Assembly: GCF_042679605.1 (NCBI RefSeq)
Contig: NZ_JBHTMU010000011.1
Coordinates: forward strand, 45,081 to 109,080
Origin: Litorisediminicola beolgyonensis
GTDB lineage: Bacteria; Pseudomonadota; Alphaproteobacteria; Rhodobacterales; Rhodobacteraceae
Length of the DNA stretch: 64,000 nt
Reading direction: 5' to 3'
Part shown: piece after piece, positions 55,075 to 63,925 of the stretch
Layout of the letters: every line of letters begins with the position of its first letter
How positions within the stretch are numbered: the stretch's first letter is position 1
Position numbers and translations under genes: made by a program
Notes under the pieces: model-generated
What the model saw: the letters and a program-made list of their open reading frames with translations, nothing else
What the model was told of the DNA's origin: nothing
The model's database searches: none

Positions 55075-55605
55075 TCGAGACATCCCGCGCTCCGGGCGTG
55101 TCTTGAGCGACGCGACGCAAAGATCGGCGATCGGCAGTATCTGCCGGGAGCCGTGCTCGACCGAAATGACAGGATGTCGGTCGAGACGCCCTTGGGCCGC
55201 CGAAGACTCAGCGCCGCTCTTGGCGCGATCCGTCCACGTCGAGATATGGCGAAGCAAAAGGCATCTAAAAAGAGCCTATGCAGATCTGCAATTGGACGCA
55301 CGACAGCTCGGCGCAAAGAACTGCCCCGGCAATTCCGGGCGGCGCGCCTTTCGACCGCACCTGTCTCACGCATCCGCCAGATCATCCAATTCCCTTACCA
55401 CCCCCTCCCGGCAAGACATGACGGGATACGTGACAAAATATTCCCCGTTTCCAACTGTGTCGGTCGTGCCGTCAAACTGAGCCAAGACCGAGATGCAACG
55501 TGCTATTCTTGCTGTGCTTGATATATAGAACCGCCGATTTCCTGCATGGGAACGGCAATGTCCAGCGCGGGCCGGCGATGGATTGACGGCACGGGGACGA
55601 CGGAT
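55075..55605. other. Intergenic region before the GntR/UTRA gene
   Basis: About 530 bp with no convincing coding frame. The right end contains an AT-rich block with TATATA near 55522 that may belong to the regulator promoter. No repeat, tRNA or terminator was recognised. Confidence 0.45.
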
Positions 55606-56349
55606 ATGGCGAAGACGAGACAGAGCACCCAGCTGCAACCGCAGCCGCTCTACAAGAAGGCCGAGCTCGAGATGACGGGCCGCATCGCCTCGGGGCGGTG
55701 GAAAGCCGGGTCGATCCTGCCGAACGAGTTTGCCCTGGCCGAGGAATTCGGCATCAGCCAGGGGACGGTGCGCAAGGCCCTGATGGCGATGGAGGCGCGC
55801 GGCCTGCTCAGCCGGGCCCCCGGTCGCGGCACGATGGTCTGCCGGACGACGCCCGAGGAATCGCTCTACGCCTTCTTCCGGCTTCGCGATGCCGAGGGCG
55901 CGATGGTGGTCCCCGTTCTGCGCACGGAGAGCATCGAGATCGGAGAGCCGACCGAGGCCGAGCGGGCCGTGCTCGGCCAGAAATGCGCCCGTGTCGCCCG
56001 CCTCTACCGAGTCCGCGAGAACGAGGGACGGCCTTTCGTGCTGGAACACATGAGTTTCGATGCCGCCCGGATCGAGGGGGTAGCGGACGACAGCCCGCTT
56101 CCGAGCTCGCTCTACCCGTATCTCCACGACCGGTTCGGCATGTTCATCGTGAAGGTCCACGAAGAGGTCACCGCCGACGTGGCCCCGGAGGACGTGGCCC
56201 AGGCGCTGGAGATCGCGCCCGGGACACCCGTGCTCAGGACGAAGCGGATTGCCCATGACCTGTCGGACCGGGCCGTCGAGCTGCGCCAGAGCTGGTATCG
56301 CACCGACTTCGCCAGCTACCAGGTAGAGCTCTCCCGGTCGGACAGCTGA
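55606..56349 (+). CDS. GntR-family regulator (HutC/UTRA type)
   Basis: A 247-residue regulator with a winged HTH (about 12-75: LPNEFALAEEFGISQGTVRKALMAMEARGLLSR) and a UTRA ligand domain (about 90-235). UTRA proteins bind small organic acids or sugar phosphates and release operators of the form seen at 59771-59832. ATG 55606 is preferred over ATG 55546, which would add 20 residues before the HTH. Its stop lies 10 bp from the convergent aldehyde dehydrogenase stop, so it belongs to this cluster. Confidence 0.88.
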   Translation: MAKTRQSTQLQPQPLYKKAELEMTGRIASGRWKAGSILPNEFALAEEFGISQGTVRKALMAMEARGLLSRAPGRGTMVCRTTPEESLYAFFRLRDAEGAMVVPVLRTESIEIGEPTEAERAVLGQKCARVARLYRVRENEGRPFVLEHMSFDAARIEGVADDSPLPSSLYPYLHDRFGMFIVKVHEEVTADVAPEDVAQALEIAPGTPVLRTKRIAHDLSDRAVELRQSWYRTDFASYQVELSRSDS

Positions 56350-56359
56350 GCGGGGGCCG

Positions 56360-57805
56360 TCACAGACCCCCGATGCAGGTGTACTTGCTGTCCAGGTAGT
56401 CCGAGAGACCCTGGCTGCCGCCTTCCTTGCCCAGACCGCTTTCCTTCAGGCCGCCGAACGGCGCCTCGACCGTCGTGATCAGACCCTCGTTGATGCCGAT
56501 CAGGCCGTAGTTCAGCGTCTCGGTCAGGCGGAAGATGCGCGCCACGTTCTGCGTGTAGGCATAGGCGGCAAGGCCGAACTCGGTATCGTTCGCGGCCTCG
56601 ATCGCTTCGGCCTCGTCCTCGAAACGGACGATCGCGGAGACTGGTCCGAAGATCTCTTCCCGCGCGATCTTCATCGCGGGGGTGATCCCGGTCAGGACCG
56701 TCGGCTCGAACCAGGTGCCGCCCAGCGTGTGGGCACCGCCGCCCGTGGCGACCTCGGCCCCGTGGCTCACGGCGTCGGCGACGAGATCCGTGACCTTGTC
56801 GAAGGCCGACCGGTCCACCAGCGGCCCCTGCTCGACGCCGGGCTCGGTGCCGTCGCCCACCTTGAGCGCCTTGGTGGCCTCAGTCAGGCGCGCCACGAAG
56901 CTGTCATGGATGCCCGACTGGACGTAGATGCGGTTGGCGCAGACACAGGTCTGGCCCGAATTGCGGTACTTGGCGATCATCGCGCCTTCGACCGCGCGGT
57001 CGAGATCGGCGTCGTCGAAGACGATGAAGGGAGCGTTGCCGCCCAGCTCCATGGAGACCTTCTTCACCGTGTCCGCCGATTGCCGGATCAGCGTCTTTCC
57101 GACCTCGGTCGAGCCGGTGAACGTCACCTTGCGGACCCGGGGGTCGGACATGATCGCGCCGCCGATCTCGCGGGCGGAGCCGGTCACGATGTTCACCACG
57201 CCCGGCGGGAAGCCCGCCTCTTCGGCCAAGCGGCCCCAGGCCAGCGCCGAATAGGGCGTGAGCGAGGCTGGCTTGACCACCGTCGTGCAGCCCGCCGCGA
57301 GCGCGGGTCCGAGCTTGCGCGCGAGCATCGAGGACGGGAAGTTCCAGGGCGTGATCGCTGCGACGACCCCGACGGGGTGATGGGTGACGAGAAGCCTCCG
57401 CCCGTTGACCGGCGCGGGCACGATCTCGCCCTTGAGCCGCCGGATCTCCTCGGCGAACCAGAGCACGTAGGCCGCGCCGATGGCGATCTCGCCCCGCGCT
57501 TCGGCCAGCGGCTTGCCCTGTTCGGCGGTCAGAAGCGCCGCGAGGGCCTCCTGGTTGTCCATGAGCGCCTGATGCAGCCGACGCAGGTGCCCCACACGGG
57601 TGCCGAGATCGGTCGCGGCCCAGCCGGGGAAGGCATCTGCGGCGGCGGTGATGGCCTCTTCCGTCTCGGACGCGCCGAAGGAGGGGACATGGCCCAGGAC
57701 CGCTCCGGTGGCCGGGTTGGTCACCTCGATCTTCTCTCCGGTCGCGTCGCGCCACGCGCCGCCGATCAGGTTCGCCTCGATCAGGTAGTCCGACATCCCG
57801 CTCAT
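56360..57805 (-). CDS. GabD-like aldehyde dehydrogenase, candidate sulfolactaldehyde dehydrogenase
   Basis: A 481-residue NAD(P)-dependent aldehyde dehydrogenase with the active-site Glu in SMELGGNAPF (about residue 253) and nucleophile Cys in NSGQTCVCANR (about 287). The sequence is of the succinate-semialdehyde (GabD) class. GabD-like enzymes oxidise 3-sulfolactaldehyde in known sulfo-Entner-Doudoroff bacteria. Here it follows an aldolase gene by ATGA overlap (start 57805), which suits oxidation of the aldehyde product of that aldolase. Plain succinate-semialdehyde dehydrogenase remains possible. Confidence 0.85.
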   Translation of the reverse strand: MSGMSDYLIEANLIGGAWRDATGEKIEVTNPATGAVLGHVPSFGASETEEAITAAADAFPGWAATDLGTRVGHLRRLHQALMDNQEALAALLTAEQGKPLAEARGEIAIGAAYVLWFAEEIRRLKGEIVPAPVNGRRLLVTHHPVGVVAAITPWNFPSSMLARKLGPALAAGCTTVVKPASLTPYSALAWGRLAEEAGFPPGVVNIVTGSAREIGGAIMSDPRVRKVTFTGSTEVGKTLIRQSADTVKKVSMELGGNAPFIVFDDADLDRAVEGAMIAKYRNSGQTCVCANRIYVQSGIHDSFVARLTEATKALKVGDGTEPGVEQGPLVDRSAFDKVTDLVADAVSHGAEVATGGGAHTLGGTWFEPTVLTGITPAMKIAREEIFGPVSAIVRFEDEAEAIEAANDTEFGLAAYAYTQNVARIFRLTETLNYGLIGINEGLITTVEAPFGGLKESGLGKEGGSQGLSDYLDSKYTCIGGL

Positions 57806-58848
57806 CCGCCGAACCCCGGGTAGCCGTGCCGGAAACTCGCGTCTGCGGGGGTGAAGGCCTCTCCGTCGCCGCCGAAAAGCGCGTGCGCGTGCCACGGCAT
57901 CGCCTCAGCATCGGTCAGCGCGTTGAGATCGTCCATGTAGGCAGCGGCCTCGCCCTCGAGACCGGCGCGCATCCGGTCCCAGTCGGGGAAATGCCCGAAG
58001 GCGTCGAGCCAGATCGCCCGACCCGCGAGGTAGCCCGAGGCCCCAGCCCGGTAGGCATGGGTCATGATCTTGCGGAACGCGGGCTTGCTCGCCCCGGCCG
58101 AGAGCATGACCCAGGGCCTGCCTGCAAGGCGGCCCATCTCGTCGAAGATCTCCTGCACGCCCTGCCAATCGCCTTCGCCCACACCGGGCACGTCTGCCGC
58201 GGCGACCGGGCTTTCCAGCTTGAAGACGTCGACGCCGTAATCGGGCTTGGCGAATTCCTCGACCGAGCGCAGGACGTCGTCGGACCGCTTGCCCTGCATC
58301 TCGACATAGTCCTGCGTCTGGTGCGCGTCGCTGTCGAGCGGGAAGACCAGAAGCTCGAAAAGGAAGGGGATGTCGTACTTGGCGCAGGCCTCGCCGATGC
58401 GCTTGGTGAAGTCCTGCTGATGCCGGTTGATCTCTGGATCGGCGTCGGGCCGGTACCAGGCCAGCACCTTCACGGCGTCGCCGCCCATGCGCTTGATCTT
58501 TTCGACCGACCAGTCGTCGATCTCGCTCGACCGGCGACCCGCGCCGGTATCCTCGAAGATCGAATCCTCGAGCGTGACGATCAGCCCCTTTTCCGGCGAG
58601 AGCGCGGTAAGGCCTGCGGGAATGGCGAAATGCGGATCGAGCAGGAGCGCGGTCGAGCGGTCCTGCAAGGTCTCGATCAAGAGCCGCTTGAAGCCCGCTA
58701 CATCGGCATAGGGTGCCTCGTCGGTGCCGTAATGCTTGGCGATGGCGGCCTTGATCGGCGGGCGCTGGTCGACGGCGGTCATCTTGAAGCGACCATGGCG
58801 GTCGGCCATGCGCCGCATGCCCCACAGTTTTCCGGGTGTCAGTGTCAT
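57802..58848 (-). CDS. LacD/YihT-type class I aldolase
   Basis: A 348-residue TIM-barrel aldolase. The family segments are FKMTAVDQRPPIKAAI, MGGDAVKVLAWYRPD, VDVFKLESPV with the likely Schiff-base Lys210, and WVMLSAGASKPAFRKIM followed by AGASGYLAGRAIW with the phosphate-binding Arg277. The same segments occur in tagatose-bisphosphate aldolase LacD and in sulfofructose-phosphate aldolase YihT. The YihV-like kinase directly upstream tips the balance to a sulfofructose-1-phosphate substrate, by inference. ATGA overlap on both sides. Confidence 0.85.
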   Translation of the reverse strand: MTLTPGKLWGMRRMADRHGRFKMTAVDQRPPIKAAIAKHYGTDEAPYADVAGFKRLLIETLQDRSTALLLDPHFAIPAGLTALSPEKGLIVTLEDSIFEDTGAGRRSSEIDDWSVEKIKRMGGDAVKVLAWYRPDADPEINRHQQDFTKRIGEACAKYDIPFLFELLVFPLDSDAHQTQDYVEMQGKRSDDVLRSVEEFAKPDYGVDVFKLESPVAAADVPGVGEGDWQGVQEIFDEMGRLAGRPWVMLSAGASKPAFRKIMTHAYRAGASGYLAGRAIWLDAFGHFPDWDRMRAGLEGEAAAYMDDLNALTDAEAMPWHAHALFGGDGEAFTPADASFRHGYPGFGG

Positions 58849-59741
58849 CGGGGGTAGTCCTCCATCAATCGTAGAATTTCCGTGCGGTCGGGCAGATCGT
58901 CCGCGCCGCCGCGTCGTGTGGTCTTGAGAGCGCCGGCCGCATTGGCGAAGCGCACGGCCTCGGCCTCGGGTCGGCCCTCCGCCAGGGCCAGCGCGAAGGC
59001 GCCGTGCCAGACGTCGCCGGCCCCTAATGTGTCGACCGCCGTCACCGGGAAGGTCGGCTGCTCCGTGAGCTCGGTGCCGTCATGGCAGATCACCGGCGCG
59101 GGCCCCCGCGTGACGCAGACCCAGCAGCCCAGATCGCGCGCCGCCCGGGCAAGCGCGGCCGCGTCGGCCCCACCCGCGAACTCGGCGAGCCCCTGTTCGG
59201 AAAAGGCGATGTGGCTGGCGAGGCGCAGGGCCTCTCCGGCGTGGCCGACTGGCGCTTCGGCATCGATCACGCCCGGCAGACCGGCCGCGCGCGCCGCGGC
59301 GAGCAGGTCCGTGGCGCCTGAGGGCCAGCGGGTGTCGGTCAGCACCGCCCCCGCGTCGCCGAGATCCACATCAGACAACCCCTCGGCATAAAGCGCCTCG
59401 GGGCGGTCGTTGATGATCGTGCGTTCGCCGTCCGGTGCGACGAGCACGGCAGAGCGCGACGTGGTCACGCCGGGCCGGACACCCAAGAGACGCGCGTCCA
59501 CCCCTGCGGCGGCGACCTCCTGACGGAGCCAGTCGCCAAAGGGATCGTCGCCCGTCATTCCGGCCAGAGTCGCTCGCCCGCCCAGCCGGGCGATGGCAAA
59601 GGCCGCGTTGAGCGCGCAGCCTCCGGGAACCATGCGCGACGCGAGAGCCCGGTTCTTTTCCCTGAGCGCAACCTCGGCCCCGGTCGAGAAGACCAGATCC
59701 ACGGTCACGATCCCGGCGCAGATCACCTGGGCAGTCGTCAT
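58845..59741 (-). CDS. PfkB-family sugar kinase, YihV-like
   Basis: A 298-residue ribokinase-family kinase with catalytic Asp243 in DTLGAGDVWHGAF and ATP-site RFANAAGALKTTRRGG. It follows E. coli sulfofructose kinase YihV segment by segment (GERTIIND, LTDTRW, HIAFSEQGLAEFAG, CVTRGPAPV). Asn111 and Arg138 fall on the residues that I recall as sulfonate contacts in YihV (Asn109, Arg138); the third, Lys27, aligns only with a one-residue shift. A kinase for sulfofructose or a related sugar acid is therefore proposed. First gene of the leftward operon. Confidence 0.82.
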   Translation of the reverse strand: MTTAQVICAGIVTVDLVFSTGAEVALREKNRALASRMVPGGCALNAAFAIARLGGRATLAGMTGDDPFGDWLRQEVAAAGVDARLLGVRPGVTTSRSAVLVAPDGERTIINDRPEALYAEGLSDVDLGDAGAVLTDTRWPSGATDLLAAARAAGLPGVIDAEAPVGHAGEALRLASHIAFSEQGLAEFAGGADAAALARAARDLGCWVCVTRGPAPVICHDGTELTEQPTFPVTAVDTLGAGDVWHGAFALALAEGRPEAEAVRFANAAGALKTTRRGGADDLPDRTEILRLMEDYPR

Positions 59742-59770
59742 CTCTGCAATCCCCTTGCTTGATCCATTCT

Positions 59771-59832
59771 TGTATAAGATACAAATATTGAGAGCTCAAG
59801 GCTTGACCGCTTTCGATCATGTATCTTATACA
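59771..59832. promoter_or_regulatory. Paired operators and divergent promoters
   Basis: TGTATAAGATACA (59771-59783) and its inverted copy TGTATCTTATACA (59820-59832) lie 49 bp apart, in the form TGTAT-N3-ATACA. The rightward promoter is TTGACC (59803-59808), 18 bp, TATACA (59827-59832). The leftward promoter, on the minus strand, is TTGAGC (59799-59794), 17 bp, TATACA (59776-59771). Each -10 element is thus inside one operator, so binding of the UTRA regulator would shut both operons together. Confidence 0.82.
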
Positions 59833-59876
59833 AGATTAAAGGCAGCCGCGAAAAAGGCCGCCGAGGGAGGATGACC

Positions 59877-60380
59877 ATGACAGCGGCTTTTGGGGCCCTC
59901 GTTGCCCTGAACACTGCGATCGCACGGATCTGCACCGCGCTCATCTCGGGGCTGCTCGGGGTGCTGGTGGTGACGATGATGCTGTCGGTGATCATGCGGT
60001 ACGTCTTCACCAGCCCGCTGTCGTGGAGCGACGATCTCTCGCTGATCTGCCTCGTCTGGATGACGCTTCTGGGTCTTGCCGCCGGAATGCGGGCTGGACA
60101 TCTGGCGATCGAGGGCCTGGTGCAGGCCCTGCCCCTGCCCCTCGCCAAACTGGTCAACCTCGCCATTCACGCAGCGGTCCTGCTGCTCGCCGTGCTTGTC
60201 GTCCATTACGGCGTCGCCTTCGTCAAACAGGGCATGGCCCGCATCGTCCCCAGCATGGACTGGCTCCGTCAGGGCTATATCTACGCGGCCATTCCCGTGG
60301 GCTTCGCCCTGATCATCCCCTTCTGCATCGAGGGGGCCCTGTCCCAGTTCCTCGCGCCGCGAGAGCGGGAGGCCGCCTGA
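59877..60380 (+). CDS. TRAP transporter small permease (third system)
   Basis: A 167-residue DctQ subunit with four membrane helices; the core YVFTSPLSWSDDLSLICLVWMTLLGLAAGMRAGHLAIE is family-typical. ATG 59877 is favoured because GAGGGAGG directly abuts the alternative ATG 59871. It is the first gene of the rightward operon. Confidence 0.9.
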   Translation: MTAAFGALVALNTAIARICTALISGLLGVLVVTMMLSVIMRYVFTSPLSWSDDLSLICLVWMTLLGLAAGMRAGHLAIEGLVQALPLPLAKLVNLAIHAAVLLLAVLVVHYGVAFVKQGMARIVPSMDWLRQGYIYAAIPVGFALIIPFCIEGALSQFLAPREREAA

Positions 60381-61663
60381 TGCCTCTCTTCATCGTCCTG
60401 ACCGTGATCGCGGCGCTCCTCAGCATGCCGATCGTCTTCGCCCTCTCCTTCGGGCCGATCCTGGCGTTTCTCGTCGATGGCAAGGCCACGATGGTGCAGA
60501 TCGGGCTCCAGAGGTTCTTTGCCGGGGTGAACCAGTTCCCCCTGCTGGCGATCCCGCTCTTCATTCTTGCCGGCGAGATCATGAACGCGGGCGACATCAC
60601 CCGGCGACTGGTCAACCTGGCGCGGCTTCTCGTCGGCCATTTGCGCGGCGGTCTCGCGCATGTGAACATCCTGTCGAGCGTCATGTTCGCGGGCCTGAGC
60701 GGATCGGCCGTGGCCGACGTCTCGGCGCTCGGCTCGATGATGATCCCGGCGATGGAGCGGGACGGCTACACCCGCCGCTTCGCCACCGCCGTCACCGCCG
60801 CCTCGTCGATCATCGGGCCGGTCATCCCGCCCAGCATCATCATGATCGTCTACGCCTACATCATGAACGTCTCGGTCGGCGCGCTCTTCGCGGCGGGCTT
60901 CGTGCCGGGACTGCTGATGGGCCTCGGCCTGATGGCCATGACGGCAATCCTCGCCCGCAAGCACGACTTCCTCCGGCGCGAGGGCGCGCCCTCGCGGCAG
61001 GAGATGGTCAGCGGCGTCAGCCAGGGGTTCTTCCCGATGCTGACACCGGCGATCATCCTCGGCGGCATCCTCCTGGGCATCGTCTCGCCCACCGAGGCCG
61101 CCGTGGTGGCGGTGATCTACGCCCTGGTCCTGAGCTTCGTCATCCGGTCGCTGACGCTGCGCGATATCCCGGCCCTGCTGGCAACGGCATCGCGGTCCTC
61201 GGCCAACGTATTGCTGATGATCGGCTCGGCCTCGCTTTTCGGCTGGATGCTGAACATCGCGGGCGTCCCGCAGGACCTGGCGCGGATGGTGCTGGGCCTG
61301 ACCGAGAACCCGATCGTGTTCCTGCTCCTGGTCAATGTCGTCCTGCTGGTCGTCGGCATGTTCCTCGACGCAGGTCCCGCGATCCTGATCGTCGGGCCGA
61401 TCCTCGGGCCGACCATGCTCGGCATGGACATCAGCCCGATCCACTTCGCCGTCGTGATGTGCCTGAACCTGACCATCGGCCTGGCCACGCCGCCCTTCGG
61501 CCTCGTGCTCTTCGTTTCGGCCGCCGTCTCGAAGGAACCGGTCGGCGCCATCGTGCGCGCCATGCTGCCCTTCTACGTCGTGCACCTGATCGTCCTTCTG
61601 GCGATCACGCTCATTCCCGCACTCTCGCTGACCTTGCCGAAGCTTCTCGGCTTCCCGGTCTGA
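60380..61663 (+). CDS. TRAP transporter large permease (third system)
   Basis: A 427-residue DctM subunit with about 12 membrane segments, including IPLFILAGEIMNAGDITRRLV, SSIIGPVIPPSIIMIVYAY and VLLVVGMFLDAGPAILIVGPIL. It starts within the TGATG overlap with the small permease. In the cluster it would import the substrate of the neighbouring kinase/aldolase route, possibly a sulfonated compound. Confidence 0.93.
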   Translation: MPLFIVLTVIAALLSMPIVFALSFGPILAFLVDGKATMVQIGLQRFFAGVNQFPLLAIPLFILAGEIMNAGDITRRLVNLARLLVGHLRGGLAHVNILSSVMFAGLSGSAVADVSALGSMMIPAMERDGYTRRFATAVTAASSIIGPVIPPSIIMIVYAYIMNVSVGALFAAGFVPGLLMGLGLMAMTAILARKHDFLRREGAPSRQEMVSGVSQGFFPMLTPAIILGGILLGIVSPTEAAVVAVIYALVLSFVIRSLTLRDIPALLATASRSSANVLLMIGSASLFGWMLNIAGVPQDLARMVLGLTENPIVFLLLVNVVLLVVGMFLDAGPAILIVGPILGPTMLGMDISPIHFAVVMCLNLTIGLATPPFGLVLFVSAAVSKEPVGAIVRAMLPFYVVHLIVLLAITLIPALSLTLPKLLGFPV

Positions 61664-61691
61664 CCCCGAACCCAACCCAGGAGGAACTCCA

Positions 61692-62723
61692 ATGAAATCC
61701 ATGATGAAAAGCAGCGCCGCCGCGCTTGCCATCGGCATCGCGCTCGCCGGTGCGGCCATGGCCCAGGACTACACTCTACGCATCGCCCATGCCGGTCCGG
61801 CGACGATGGAGAACGACGACTATGTCGGCTCGACCACGCTCAAGGAGATCATCGAGGCCAACTCCGACGGACGCATCGCCGTCGACATCTACCCGGGCAA
61901 CCAGCTCGGCAGCTACGAAGAGGTGATGGAGCAGGTCAACGCCAACGCCCTCGAGGTGGCGCATGTCTCGATCGGTGGCGTGACGCCCTTCGTGCCCGAG
62001 CTTTCGGTCGTCGACCTCCAGTACATCCTGCCGAACGACGAGGTGGCCTATGCCTTCATGGAAGGCCCCTTCACCGACGAGATCCGCGACGCGGTCATGG
62101 CGCAGCTGCCCAACACCCGGCTCGTCGCGGTCAGCGATGGCGGCCGCTGGCGGTCCTTCTTCACGACGAAGCCGGTGCAGACCGCGGCCGATCTCGAAGG
62201 GATGAAGATCCGCACCATCAGCTCGCCGCTCCAGCAGGAGTTCGTCGCGAGCCTCGGCGCCGCCGCCACCCCCGTCGCCTGGGGCGAGCTCTACACCGCG
62301 CTCTCCACCGGCGTCGTGGACGGCACCAAGAACGGCACGCCGGACATCATGTCGAACAAGTTCAACGAGGTGGTGAGCCACGTCATCCTGGACCGGCATA
62401 CCTTCCTCTTCGGCTATTACTTCATCAGCGACGAATGGCTGAACGCTCTGCCCGAGGACCTGCAGACCGTGGTGCTCGACGGCTTCACCGAGGCCGCCGC
62501 GCGGCAGACCGAGTTCAACGCCGAGACAGAGGACGCGGCCAACGCCGCCTTCGAGGAAGCGGGCGGCACGATCTACACGCCGACCGAGGCCGATCGCGAA
62601 ACGTTCCTCGGAGCGCGCCAGGCGATGCAGGACTGGTATGTCGAGAAATACGGCGAGGAATGGCTCCAGAAGATGCTCGACGCGGTATCCGAGGCCGAAG
62701 CCGCCGTGGCCGCCAAGAACTGA
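61692..62723 (+). CDS. TRAP substrate-binding protein (third system)
   Basis: A 343-residue periplasmic protein with a 24-residue signal peptide (LAGAAMAQ). DctP blocks include LRIAHAGPATMENDDYVGSTTLKEII, RTISSPLQQEFVASLGAAATPVAWGELYTALSTGVVDG and HVILDRHTFLFGYYFISDEWL. The conserved Arg that binds acid groups lies at SDGGRWRSFFTT or MKIRTISSP. The acid could be a carboxylate or a sulfonate. AGGAGGAA precedes the ATG. Confidence 0.92.
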   Translation: MKSMMKSSAAALAIGIALAGAAMAQDYTLRIAHAGPATMENDDYVGSTTLKEIIEANSDGRIAVDIYPGNQLGSYEEVMEQVNANALEVAHVSIGGVTPFVPELSVVDLQYILPNDEVAYAFMEGPFTDEIRDAVMAQLPNTRLVAVSDGGRWRSFFTTKPVQTAADLEGMKIRTISSPLQQEFVASLGAAATPVAWGELYTALSTGVVDGTKNGTPDIMSNKFNEVVSHVILDRHTFLFGYYFISDEWLNALPEDLQTVVLDGFTEAAARQTEFNAETEDAANAAFEEAGGTIYTPTEADRETFLGARQAMQDWYVEKYGEEWLQKMLDAVSEAEAAVAAKN

Positions 62724-62781
62724 GCCCGACACGGAACCGGGCGAGGCGTCCCCCGCCTCGCCCATGCCAGCCGGATATACC

Positions 62782-63876
62782 ATGATCTCCATCGGCTTTC
62801 CCCTGATCTACCGCCAGGAAGCAGGTCTGCTCGACCGGATCGGCCCGCTTGTCGCGCCCTTCGGCAAGAGGCCCTACGTCGTCGCCGACGCCTTCGTGCG
62901 CGAAACCTACGGGGCCCGGCTCGAGGCCGCGCTCGCCGCCTCGGGTCTCAAGGCCGCCTGCGATCCGTTCGAGGGCGAATGCTCGCCCCGCGCCATCGAC
63001 CTGGCCGCCGCCCGGCTGCGAGACGGAGGCTTCGACTGCGTCATCGGTATGGGCGGCGGCAAGGCCATCGACGCGGCCAAGGCCGTCCGGATCGAGACCG
63101 GCGTTCCGGTCATCGTCCTGCCCACCATCGCCTCGAACGACAGCCCGACCAGCAGGCTCGCCATTACCTACGAGGACGACGGCACCTTCATCGGGCCGCG
63201 CTTCATGGCGACCAATCCCGAGGCCGTTCTGGTCGACAGCGAAATCATCGTCCGCGCGCCGCTCCGCTTCTTCTGCGCGGGCATCGCCGATGCGTTCGTG
63301 ACCATGTTCGAGGCCGAGCAGGTCGTGGCCTCCGGCAATCCCAATTTCTTCGGCACGCAGCCCACCGAAGCGGCGCTCTGCCTGGCCCGCCACTGTCACG
63401 CGGTGATCCGCGAGCACGGGGCCGCCGCCGTCCGCGATGTCGCGGCGCAGCGTCTCTCTCCCGCCGTCGACAAGGTCATCGAGGCCAACATCCTCCTGAG
63501 CGGGCTCGGGTTCGAAGGCTGCGGCGTGGCCGGGGCCCATGCGATCGGCATGGCGCTGTCGGTCCTGCCCGGGGCGAAGGGCATCCTCCATGGCGAGGAG
63601 GTTGCCATCGGCCTCCTGGCGCAGCTTCACCTCGAGGGCCGCGACCCGGCCTTCCTGGACGAGGTTCTGAACTTCTACGGCGAGATCCGTCTCCCCCGCA
63701 GCCTTGCCGAAGTGGGGCTTTCGGGGACCTCGGACGAGGACCGGGCGCGCGTGGCCGCCTTCGCCGCCCGGCCGGGCAGCCGCATCCACAACATGACCCG
63801 GTCCGTCACACCGGCGGATGTCGAGACGGCTCTCGCATGGGTCGCCTCTCTGGACACGGACTATCCCGAGCCCTGA
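62782..63876 (+). CDS. GldA-like iron-containing alcohol dehydrogenase
   Basis: A 364-residue glycerol-dehydrogenase-type enzyme. NAD-binding GMGGGKAIDAAKAV, PTIASNDSPTSRLAITY, and the metal residues in GIADAFVTMFEAE, GVAGAHAIG and LHGEEVAIG are all present. GldA relatives oxidise glycerol, and iron-containing relatives oxidise dihydroxypropanesulfonate in some DHPS degraders. Given the cluster, interconversion of sulfolactaldehyde and DHPS is one possibility, glycerol or a sugar acid the other. ATG 62782 starts at the conserved N-terminus. Confidence 0.85.
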   Translation: MISIGFPLIYRQEAGLLDRIGPLVAPFGKRPYVVADAFVRETYGARLEAALAASGLKAACDPFEGECSPRAIDLAAARLRDGGFDCVIGMGGGKAIDAAKAVRIETGVPVIVLPTIASNDSPTSRLAITYEDDGTFIGPRFMATNPEAVLVDSEIIVRAPLRFFCAGIADAFVTMFEAEQVVASGNPNFFGTQPTEAALCLARHCHAVIREHGAAAVRDVAAQRLSPAVDKVIEANILLSGLGFEGCGVAGAHAIGMALSVLPGAKGILHGEEVAIGLLAQLHLEGRDPAFLDEVLNFYGEIRLPRSLAEVGLSGTSDEDRARVAAFAARPGSRIHNMTRSVTPADVETALAWVASLDTDYPEP

Positions 63877-63925
63877 CCCGACGATCGCAAACATTCGAAA
63901 CACAGGACCAAAAAGGAACCCTCCC

